In this document: in pieces, positions 35,820 through 47,200 of the stretch
Layout of the letters: each line of letters starts with the position of its first letter
Position numbering within the stretch: the first letter of the stretch is position 1
Assembly: GCA_004335835.1 (NCBI GenBank)
Contig: RWJK01001566.1
Coordinates: 28,786-92,785, forward strand
Reading direction: 5' to 3'
DNA: 64,000 bases
Source of the DNA: Scenedesmus sp. ARA3
Taxonomy: Eukaryota; Chlorophyta; Chlorophyceae; Sphaeropleales; Scenedesmaceae
Position numbers and translations under genes: made by a program
The notes under the pieces: generated by a model
What the model was told of the DNA's origin: nothing
The model's database searches: none
What the model saw: the letters and a program-made list of their open reading frames with translations, nothing else

Positions 35820-37541
35820 GGTGCTGCTGCCGGCTGTGTTGTATGCAAGCTGCTCAGAGCATTGCTCCAGCAGTGGAAGTAGGTTGTCATACATAAGCCG
35901 CCACAGCTTGCCCCGGGCATTCGTGCCAGGCAGCTGCCCCCACACAGATGCAGCTACACTGAACCCCAGCACTGCTTCACTCGGCAGCGCCTGCTGCCTA
36001 CTGCTGCTGCTGCTGCTGCTGCTGGCCTTGAAACCTACACCCTGACCCCCAGTAAGCCCTAGTGCCTCCCAGAGCTGCTGCAGCAGCGGAAGGTCAGCAG
36101 GCACCGCTGCTAAACGATCCACTAACAAGCCCACATACGCATGCAGCATTTGCTGCAGATCCTCAGCATGTCCATGCACTCCCAATGCACGCAGCAGCTG
36201 CAGCAGGTGCTGCGCAGCTTGCTGCTGCTGCCACAGCGGCTCATACACTAGCAGGCTGTAGTGCACATGCTCCGCTAAGCTGCACAGCTTCTGCTGCAGA
36301 GCTGGCCAGCTGTACTGCTGCTGCTGCTGCGCTGCTGTCAAGCTGATGGTGGCTGCTGCAGGTGCTTGCGCAGCCTCTATTGCTTCATATTCTTCATCAT
36401 CTGCATCTTGTTCTGCTGCATCCTGCAGCTCATATATGCATGTGCTGCTCGTGCAAGTGCTGCCAGCGCTGCCCTGACCAGCAGCACCAGCAGCAGCTGC
36501 TTGCTGGCCTGCATGTGACGCAGCAGCGCTGCTGCCACTGGCTGCAGCAGCTAGTGCGGCCAAGAGTTGTGTGTCATCCAGCTGCATACCTGCCAGCTGC
36601 TGCTGCATGTCCTGCAAGGCTGTTTGCTGCTGCTGCTGCTGCTGCTGCTCCTCAGGCTGTTCTGGCTGATACTCAGCTAGTAGCTCCCACGCATCGTGCT
36701 CAGGCAATGATGCTGCCTTTGCAACATACTGCAGCAGCAGCACTGCACACAGCTGCTGGTACAGCTGCTGCTGTGTCAGCGTTCCTTGCTGCTCCGAGCA
36801 GTCCTGACTCTGTTGCTGCTGGCTGCCAGCTGCGCTGCTGCTGCTGCGGCTGCTGCCGCCAGCTGCCTTGGCCTGTATGCTGCTGGCTAGGGCGTCCTGC
36901 AGGAGCTGCTGCAGCTGCTGCTCCTGCTGTGAAGCTTCCGGCTGGAAGCTGCTGCTGCGCTTCGCCCCAGCAGTGATGTTCTCTAGTGCTTTGGTGGTTA
37001 GGCTGTAGCAGGGCCAGCTGGTCTTGCCCTGCAGAGAGGCTCTGCAGATGCGTTGTTCAAACATACAAAATGGTCAAATTGGTGCAAAATGGAATGTGTG
37101 CAGCGTTAATCACTGAGCCACCTGCTTGCGAGTAGGCCTGTGATGCTCATGCTGCGCCCAAGCAGTTGCTGCTAAAAGCGGGCGCACCAAAGGCATGTGA
37201 CAAAGGCTCATGGCGCACTGTTAAGTCGAAAGATACAGCTACCTATCAAGTGCTTCAAAGATGCAGCGGGGCAGCAGCAGCTGCAGCAGGAACACAGCAA
37301 CACACCTCAGCTGGTCGAGCAGTGCCTGCAGCTCTGCAACTTCCAGCACTGGCAGGTCAAACTGCAGCTTCTGCCAAGCCGCATCAGCCAGTTGCTGCGA
37401 AGGTCTGTTGATTCTTCGGACCTCTAATTCCTCGATCGCTCGTATGACATCGGCCGTAAACTTGCTGCGCTGCCTCGCTGCAGCACTGCCAGTGCTACTG
37501 CTCATGACTGGTGTCTGGTCTCGCATACTCATGTGATCCAT
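34525..37541 (-). CDS. Unrecognised helical protein with polyQ/polyS runs
   Basis: Three exons, 37541-37306, 37041-35602 and 35311-34525, join in phase (each border completes an Arg codon) to about 820 residues. I do not recognise the family. The first exon carries a compact amphipathic region (FTADVIRAIEELEVRRINR) without low complexity and is the best bait for a homology search. The middle contains long Leu-rich helical stretches (for example QLYQQLCAVLLLQYVAKAAS and VHYSLLVYEPLWQQQQAAQH) interrupted by Q and S runs, suggesting an alpha-solenoid or ARM/HEAT-like scaffold. The last third (LQRQVALLQLLSDAQQAAGS) is similar. No signal peptide or membrane segment. It shares a 659-bp divergent upstream region with RPA2. 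A role in organelle or nucleolar function would be speculation. Confidence 0.7.
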
Positions 37542-38200
37542 CGCTAGTAAGCTAGAAACCTTGGTGGCGAATCATGTTGTTGATGTATATACAGGCTGTC
37601 AACGACAAAAATCCAGATGGATCGCACGGTCAGTGGGTGCATCCACAAGTTCACAACTGAGAACTAATGTTGCGTGTAAGCGACTTCAGACACGTACATT
37701 ATCTATTCTGAATGGCATACAACAACTGGGGTCGCAGCAGGACTTGAACACGACCAAACCCCAAAACGCGCAGCCAGTAACAGGTAGATAACAAGTGCGT
37801 TCAGCTCGCTGTGGCTATCTTATCTCGTACAAGGAATTGTGGTGGTAACATTGCTTGGTTTACACTTTGTTACAGCAGCTGAGGACAATCTGCAGCAGTC
37901 TTGAGCCTTCGATCTTTGCGCTGCTTGGCTCTTGCGTGTTGAACAGTGCGCACAAGATATTATCTGATCACTCTGAACTCTCTGTAGTGGGTCTTCTGTG
38001 TTCTGGCCCTTCCACAGCACTCACGTAACTTTGGCAGCAGCAACAGCAGCAGCCGCGTCCATACCAGCAGGCTCGCTTCAGGTCCAACCCAGAACACGTC
38101 CGACGCTATGTCGGACGATACCGTAAACGGATAACAGGGCTGCTGGCGGCCCTTGCCGAGTACCGGGGCTGCTAGCAGCCTATGCACAGCAGCAGCCAAT
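37542..38200. promoter_or_regulatory. Divergent promoter region, helical protein and RPA2
   Basis: Start codons at 37541 (minus) and 38201 (plus) are 659 bp apart. A GTATATAC sequence near 37584-37591 lies about 45 bp before the minus-strand start and could serve as a TATA element. The first ATG giving the RPA2 N terminus is at 38201. Confidence 0.4.
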
Positions 38201-41200
38201 ATGTTGAAGGGTCAGGCTAAGGGGCCCGAGCCCCCGCAGCAGTTTGAGAGGCTGGTCCGCCCTCATGTGGCCAGCTTTGACTACTTCCTGCAAGATGGCA
38301 TGCGCCAGGCAGTGCAGCTGCAGGAGCCGCTGCAGGTGCGCAGCGCCACGGCTGACATTCTGCATTGCGCTGGCTCCGCGCATTGCGCCTGGTTGGCAGC
38401 AGCAGCACAGGCACATGTGGTTGTATCGTGCTGCACCTTGTCACTCTTATGAGTTGATTGGCCAGCTATTAGCAGCAATCTGCCATCTCAGCAGCCCTCC
38501 TCTGAACTCTTTTTGGCCCAAAACACTTTATAGGCTCAATTGATGCACTGCTTTTTTTGGCGGCTGTTATCAAACACTCAACACCAAACTCGCTGTCACT
38601 GCACTGCTGTCTGCTGCTGTGCTGCCCCTCCAGGTGGAGCACCCCGTCACCAAGCAGGTGTTTAGGTTCTGGTTTGAGTCGCCAGTGGTGTCCATGCCCA
38701 CCAAGGACGATGCACCCACAGGAGCTGACACGCGGCTCTACCCGAGGGACTGCAGAGAGGGGGTGAGCAGCAGATGATTAAACATTGAAACAGATTGGAA
38801 AGCAGTTGTGCTGAGGCTGAGCAATGCAAGCCTATAGGTTCAGCTGAGCTTGGTTAAGTTGCGTCGCAGGTGTGCTGTGTGGTATTCGAGTGATATAACA
38901 GTCGCAGCAGCTGTGCAACAGGCCTTGCAAGGCGCGTTCAAACAATAATTGATAACGGTCAACAATGGTGATGTTCAGTGCCTACGTGCAACGCCGGCAC
39001 CGCATCACAGCAGCTCTCACACGCACCTGTCCCAGTTCACCATTGCTCTCCTGCTGCTGGCAACTGTTACATAGTCAAGTGCATTAGGATCTTGACTTGA
39101 TAAATGATTATGTTTTTTTGCAGGGCACCACCTACAAGGGTGCACTGACCATGGACCTCTGTTGGGAGGCAGAGGGCAGCGGGTCAGGCCGGCACAGCAT
39201 CCCGCGCCGCATGGGGGCCCTGCCCATCATGGTCAAGAGCAGCGCCTGCTACCTGAAAGGCATGAACAGAGCGCAGCTGGTGGCGGCAAAAGAGGAGTCC
39301 ACCGAGTTTGGCGGCTACTTCATCTGCAACGGCATTGAGCGCATCATCCGTGTGCTCATCCTGCAGGTGTGGTTGCGGGTGCTGCTGATCTGCAGTTGTA
39401 CAGCTGCAGCAGCTAGGCTATAACTGCTAGCAACTTGTAGCATGGCGTGTGTTGGCGGCACGTGTGGAGTGTTCTTGACTTGTCAGACCAGCCGTTGCCT
39501 AGCAACAGGGCGAGGCTGACAGTTGTGCTGTGTGCTGGTTGATCTGCTCAGCGGCTGGCGCTGTATGTGCTGCAGTCAGACAGAAGCACACAGTGCAACA
39601 AGCACAGCAGCAGCGTGTTTGCCCTTTGGGTGCTGGGCCATCAAGCAAAACAGCTCTGCCTGATCATCTGCCTAATCATCTATGGTTTTTCCCCCGCCTG
39701 TTGTGCAGCGGCGGCACTACATCATGGCGCTGAAGCGCAGCGCCTACCTCAAGCGTGGTGCCAACTACACACCAGCAGCCACGCTGCTGCGCTGCGTGCG
39801 GCCAGATCAGAGCAGCGCCACGGTGCGATGCCACTACCTCACGGACGGTGGTGTGAACTTCGCGTTCACAATGCGGCGCGCCGAGTACTTCATCCCTGTG
39901 GGCATCCTGCTCAAGTGCTTCGTGGAGGTGAGCCCAGTGAGGGCTTGCAGGAAACACCACCTGGCTTGCAGGAAACAAGTCCTGCTTGCAGGACGCCTGC
40001 AACAAGTACAAGTGGTCATGATCGGCGCGTGTAGTCAGCTGCCGGACTGGCACATCCCTCTCGTCAACCCGCTAGCCAGCCGAAACACACTACAGTACAG
40101 AAACAAGGCCCCTGCCTGCACCACTGTAGTGTCCAATCACTGCGGGAGCACTGCAGCCCTCACCTGGGGACTCGCGGGAGGCCAGATCACGCACACCTAT
40201 CCTGGTTTAAAGCAGGCATGCAGCGCCTTCCTGCTCGCCTGTGTCGGACCCAGGAGACATGGCCACACCAATGGCACAACATCTATTCAACATCCGCCAA
40301 CATGCATCCCACGATAGTTTGATTCGGCTGACGACGGTGTACTCACTTCTGCTCTGTGTTGCTGTTTTCACCTGCCCCTACACTTGCTGCTGCTGCTGCT
40401 GCTACACAGATGTCTGACCGCGAGCTGTTTGACAGGGTGGTCAGCTGCGCGGAGCCTGGCAGCGCGCACGCGGGCTGGGTGGCGGCGCGCGCGCAGCTGC
40501 TGCTGCAGCAGCTGGGCAGCAGCGGGCTGTCCACGCGGCAGCAGTGCCTGCAGTACCTGGGAGAGCACTTCAGGGTGGTGCTCAGCCTGCCAGACAGGTG
40601 CGGCTGAGCCCCCAAGGTTTTCACGGTGTGCGGTTTGCGTTTTCTGTAGGGACATACACAGGTGCGCACAGCGCAATTCAGCAGGTTTATAGGACTGTAG
40701 CATGCCTCGTGGGATCAGTTCTAGTCAACGGTGTCTGCTGGAATGTTTGGCCACAGCAGCGCTGATTAAGTGTTGCTGTTGTTGCTGCTGCTGCTGCCTT
40801 GTCATCGCTGCACCTGCACAGGTTGAGTGATGCGGCAGTGGGCGAGGAGCTGCTGCGGCGCTACGTGTTCATCCACCTGGAGCATGCTGCTGACAAGCTG
40901 CAGCTGATGCTGGCCATGGTGCACAAGCTTTACGCGCTGGTGAGGCCTGTTTAGGCGGGCTGGTGGCTGACTAAAGCAGGTTGTGGCTGGATGTGGCGTT
41001 GCTGTGGTGGCTGTTGTTGGTGCTGTGGTGATGCTGGCCATGGTGCACAAGCTGTACGCGCTGGTTAGCCCTGCTTATGCTCATCAGCGATCTTGTACAC
41101 AACGTCATTACTGTGCTGGCGTTGCTGAAGTCGTGATGTGACATTCACGCACTTGGCGTGAGGCAGAGCTGTGCTGAGCGCTGCGTCAAATGCCAAGTGC

Positions 41201-44200
41201 ATGCGTGCGGGGCAGACCACAAGTTGTGTGGGCATGCTTGAGCGCCAGAGGCGCCATGCCCAAACTACATATACAAAGGTGGTGTGGCGCTGTCATGTTT
41301 GGCCGTTGTTGCCGTTTTTGTGAGTCCTGGGGCGGCGCCTGCTGATGAGTCACGAGTCTCCTGCACATCTACGAGGGCTGAGGGCAGGGGGACACCCCTG
41401 CTGCTGCTGACAACGTCTCATTTCACTACTGAAGGCCACCCAGGACTCTTGTTGGTGTATTTGAATCGACTTTGACGTGTTTGACTGTTTTGCGTGGTTG
41501 TTTCTGCTGAGTTTCTGGTGGGAAACTCATGGCCGCTACAAAGCCTGGTGCGCGCCTGTCCCATGGCGCAGCCCCTTACTTCCGCTGCCTAGACCAAGAC
41601 ATGCGCACGTCTGCAGCTGTGCCCTCGGGTGCGGCTGTGGGCGTGTGTGTGCGGCTGACAACCGGAGTCCTTACCCACGGCAGGTTGCAGCCTCCACTGC
41701 AGCCAGCCACTAATTGCACGGACCACATCTCTGTACATCACCCACCTCCCTTCCCGTCTGTGGTTTTACACTCACTGTCTCATTCCAACACAGCCAGGCT
41801 ACCTACTGGAAACATCTTATAACATGTTACAATTGTTATCTGCTCCTTGCTGCATATGGTTGTCTACCACCAGGTCAACGGGCAGTGCTGCGAGGACAAC
41901 CCCGATGCGCTGACGCACCACGAGCTGCTGCTGCCGGGGCACCTGCTGCTCAAGTTCTTCAAGGAGAAGCTTGATGACTGCCTGGCAGCGCTGGGGGAGG
42001 CAGTGAACAAGAAGCTGGAAAGCGCGCCAGACACCAACCTGCAGGTATGTTTGTGATACATTATATCGCTGTATTTATGTGTGTGTGCTTTGGGGTGCCA
42101 GTGAGGATGCTTCGGAACTGCTGGTGGGCTGCGTGTCTGCTGGTGCTGGGAGAGCACGCAAGACAAAATGATGTTGATTTATTGTTGGGTTCAGCCCATG
42201 GCCGCTACAAAGCCTGGTGCGCGCCCGTCCCATGGTGCAGCCCCTTACTTCCGCTGCCTAGACCAAGACACGTGCACGTCTGCAGTTGCGCCTTCGAGTG
42301 CAGCTGCCGGCGTGTGTGTGCGGCTGACAACCGGAGTCCTTACCCACGGCAGGCTGCAGCCTCCACTGCAGCCAGCCACTAATTGCACGGACCACATCTG
42401 CAACTTACCGCAGCTTTTACATCAAGTTGTGTCGATCGCATATCGGCGTAGCCAGGTGTAGCATCCTTGCATTTCATAGACGCGGACCACGGACTCAAGA
42501 TGCTGAAAAGTGCCACGTTTAACCGTCCATCCAGCTATTAAGCATTTAGCTACCAAGCCATCTGAAAACGGCGGCACTGTCTCGCCTCCTACAGCTGTGT
42601 CTTCTGCTGCTGCCGTTGAATTTGGCTCTTGCGACTGCCTGTGCTGAAGTTCACTGGCAATGGCACAAGACAGAAGGAGAAACGCATATCGTGGCCACTG
42701 CTGGTGTTTGCTGACTGTCTCTTTGTCTGATTGTTGCCTGCGTGCAGGACGCTGGCGTCATCCGCAAGCTGTCGGAGCGGCTGCCAGACATCGGCCGCAA
42801 GATGGAGTACCTGCTCAACACAGGTGCGGGCTTGCTTGACAAAGCGAGTGAGCAAACTCTGATCGGCTGTGGTATCCAGTCTGGTATGGTTATTGCTGTT
42901 CTGTCTACGGGCCACCCCATGTTGGTAACTGCTGAAGTCTGTTCAGCTGCCTGCGCTGAAGAGATTTTCCAGCTGCCTGCACTGAAGCGATTGTGCATCT
43001 GAGGGTGCCTGGGCAAACGTCATCTAGCCAGCTGTGTCTTACCTGCCTGTGCTGGTACCTTTCAATGCTGCCGCAGGCAACTTGGTGTCAAAGAGCGGCC
43101 TGGACCTTAGCCAGGTGTCAGGCTTCACAGTGGTGGCTGAGAAGCTCAACTTCTTCCGCTACATCAGCCACTTCAGGTAGGGTTCAAATGGCTCGACCAA
43201 GTCTTTACACCCTACTGCTGATGCGCGATGCTGCAGATGATTAGTGTTGGAGAAGATGGTTGCCATGCTGGGATGTTTTGCGTGTATGGCCGCTACAAAG
43301 CCTGGTGCGCGCCCTTCCCATGGTGCAGCCCCTTACTTCCGCTGCCTAGACCAAGACACGTGCACGTCTGCAGCTGCACCCTCGGATGCGGCTGTGGTTG
43401 TGTGCGTGCGGCTGACAACCGGAGTCCTTACCCACGGCAGGCTGCAGCCTCCACTGCAGCCAGCCACTAATTGCACGGACCACATTTGCACATATTCATC
43501 TGCCTTTTACAAAAGCTCCTGCCAGACTCAAGGCACCAGGCAACTCCACCAGCAGGCACACATATGCTCAGTCGTATCGCCGTACTAACATGCACACCCG
43601 CCTGCCGCTGCGCCGCTGCTGCCGCTGTTGCTGCTGCTGCTCCTGCTGCTCAGGTCTGTGCACCGCGGCTCCTACTTTGCTGAGCTGCGCACCACCACCG
43701 TGCGCAAGCTGCTGCCAGAGTCCTGGGGCTTCCTGTGCCCTGTGCACACCCCTGACGGCTCACCCTGCGGCCTGCTGAACCACTTCACTGCAGCCTGCTG
43801 CATCGTCACGCACGGCCCGCAGCAGCCGCAGGCGATGGAGGAGAACCTGGTGCAGGTGGGCGGCGGCGGGCTGGCTTGCAGGAAAGAGTTGATCGGCGTG
43901 TGGGACTTGCAGGAATGTGTGCTTGCAGGATTTTGTGTGAGATGGCAGGGAAATGTTAGGCAAGCCTGATGTGTTGTCAGCGGCTGCAGTTGGTACTTAA
44001 GTGAGGGCAGCCACTAGGCAGATGGCTATGACATGGAGATGCTGCAGGGTTATTTCTCTTGGATTTTGCTGTCATGTAACATGTCATGTTGTTATGCAGA
44101 GGATCTGCTGCTCAGTGATGACATATTCCTCACTCACTGAGGGGACTTTGCTCAAGTACCCCCTGCGTGATTGATACCCAAGGAATAAATTCACACCATC

Positions 44201-47200
44201 TTTCGGGGCTGAGAGCCTAGTCGGATCATGCTGCTGTGTTGTGGTTGCTGTTGTCATGTCACTTGTATGAGTGTGTGCGCCTGTATGCTGTGTTGTACAA
44301 GTAACAGTTCAGGCGTGTTGTTGGAAACTTCATATTGTGGGATGCAGTGCCTTTAATGCAGCTACGGTGCTTGTGATTGGCTTGGTGATGACAGTTCCTA
44401 CTGCCCGAGGCTAGTCCTCTGAGCGATATCACAGGAATAAAATTACACCATCTTTCGGGGCTGAAAGCCAGTCACATCACACACAGCTGTGGTTCACGTA
44501 GATGTTGCCAGCGAGCATGATAGTGTATGTGGCAATCACATTCCTTGGTTGAGCCTGTTGGCGCATCAAGTTGAGCAGGCTTGAAGGCTAGTATGTGATG
44601 TGTTAGTGTCTGTTGAACAGTATGGGTGAATTGCATGCATGCAGCACTGTATCTCTTTTCCCCTGTTGGCGGCTGTAACCTGCCACAGGGATGTTCAAGC
44701 AGTGCCACAGCAACTGGCAGCCCATTCACTTCTGTGTGCTCTCTCACACACAGGCGGTCTCGCAGGCGCTATACAGTCACATCCTCTGATGCTCACATGC
44801 ATGCTCTTTGTGCTGGGGCAGTACAGAACCGAAGCTCCCTAGTCTCTAGCATACACTTTCTCATCCCGTGGCTGACGCTTCCGTGCTGCCGCCCTGCCTG
44901 CTGCCATTGTCACAACTGCATCCGGACATATCCCTACTTCCCTTTCCAGACGTTGGTGAACCTGGGCATGCAGCCAGTGTCTGCATCGCTGCCGCCCCCG
45001 CCAGCGCCGCAGTACCTCATGGTCAACATTGATGGCAAGCTAGTCGGCTATGTGGCCAGCAGCAGGGCGCAGGAGCTGGTCAGCAGGTGGGTTTGAATGT
45101 TGTTACAGGCTAGACGTAACAACGTCGCCTGCTGGTATCATGTCTTGATTCGCTGAGGAGCATGGCACAGGGGGTGCAAAGCCGGCTTGTGTGTACTAGG
45201 GCAATGCACATCACGGGCATGCACTCACGCTGCTCGCACAGATACCCGAGCATGCTTGCCTCACTCCCTCACAGTCCTTGTTGTGCTGCGTCTGCTGCGC
45301 CTGCAGGGTGCGCGTGCTCAAGTCGCGCATGCTGTCGATAGAGCAGGGCCTGCAGCGCGTGCAGGCGGGCGAGGTCCCCGCACCAGGCAGCGCCAGCATG
45401 AGCCAGCAGGAGCAGCAGCAGCAGGAGCAGCTGCTGGACCTGCTGCGGCAGCAGGGCGGCATCAGCGGGCAGGCGCCAGCGCGCATGCTTGATGACAAGT
45501 ACCTCGCAAAGATGCAGCTGCACGGGCTCAAGGTGCGGCAGCGTTTCATCAGCCTTTTCTACATCGTTGTTAAATCTTATTTGAACTTGCTTGACAAGTA
45601 CCTCGCAAAGATGCAGCTGCACAGGCCCAAGGTGCGGCAGCGCTTGGGCAGGCACATCATATATTTTCATTTTATGTAGTATAGGCACTGTGTTGTTGTT
45701 GTCTTGCCTCTTACGCCTGCTTGAGCGACATCCTAGAAGTCGCCGAGCTGCTGCTTGCTGCTGTTGCATCCTTAGAAATACCTGCCACTGCCCCTTCTGC
45801 TGGTCTTTGTGCTTGCAGGACCAGCTGAGCAAGTGCGAGCAGTGGGTGCCGGCTCACCTAGAGATCGCTTACTTGCCGCACCAAGTAGGCCAGCCATACG
45901 GCGGCATCTTCCTCTTCACTCAGTCAGCACGCATGGCACGGCCAGTGCGCTACTGGGCAGGCGGGGGAGGCCTGGAGCTGCTGGGTACCCTGGAGCAGAG
46001 CACGCTGGACATCCACTGCCCTGATGGAGGGCCCGGTGGCACACCTGGGCTGCGCTACACACACGGCGAGCTGTCTGCAGGTGCGGTGGCTGGATGCACT
46101 GACTTGGTTGCGGTGTAAGTGTATGTGCTGAGCTATGCTCTTGCTGGCTGGCTTGCAGGAGCGCGTGTGAGGTGGCGTTGATTTGCACAGCATCTCTTGT
46201 CACTATGCTGCTGCCTGTACATTCCTGGTGCATGCCCATTTCACCTACAAGCTCAAGGATTAAAGTGTGTTTGTTGCTCTGTTGTGCTGCTGTGTAGGCT
46301 CCATGCTGTCTGTGGTAGCCAGCATGACGCCCTACTCTGACTACAACCAGTCGCCGCGCAACATGTACCAGTGCCAGATGGGCAAGCAGACCATGGGCAC
46401 ACCCGCGCAGGCGCTGCAGCACAGGACAGACACCAAGCTCTACCGCATACAGACGCCGCAGACGCCCATCGCGCGCACCGGGAGGTGCGCTGCCTGCACA
46501 TCTCGCCGGAGCGGCTGCTGCCTGTGTACTATCGTCGTGCGCTGAGCTAAGCTACTACAGTGCTTCCTTCACTTCCTGCATTTTGTTGAAAGACGATGCG
46601 CCTGAAGCATCAGCAAGGCATGTTGCATGCTGGTTTAACCTGACGCCGCAGTGCTAAAAAAAATTTGTTGTTTTGCTTGCAGGTACGATGAAATCTACAT
46701 GGACGAGTTCCCTGTGGGCACCAACGCAGTAGTGGCAGTGCTCTCCTATGCTGTGCTACGCTATGCTATGCTACTGCTAACCCAACGCTGCTGCGCTGAT
46801 GACATGCCACTTTTTTCCTCTTGCAGGTACGATGAGTTCCACATGGACGAGTTCCCTGCAGGCACCAATGCAGTGGTTGCAGTGCTCTCCTACACCGGCT
46901 ATGACATGGAGGACGCCTGCATCCTCAACAAGGCAGCGGTTGACCGCGGCTTTGCACACGGCCGGCTCATTAAGACGGAAATGGTGGACCTGCGCAGCGA
47001 GAAAGGCACCAAGCAGATCTTTGCTGCAGAGCCGCAGTCGGTGAGTGAAGCTGCGCTGTGATTCAGTGAGCCCTGCTAGGCGCCAGCGTGTGCCATGTCT
47101 GTGGTAGCTGCTTCTGGTGACTAGTTGTGCAGCCGGATTCAAGCACGTGCTGGGCAGCGTACTGACTGTCCCTTCATATGTCAGTTGCTAGGCTCAAACT

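Noticed and set aside
38108..38200. Earlier RPA2 starts upstream of 38201
   Set aside because: The in-frame upstream extension begins only at non-ATG codons, and the 38201 ATG gives the expected Pol I N terminus shortly before [13 protein letters not shown].
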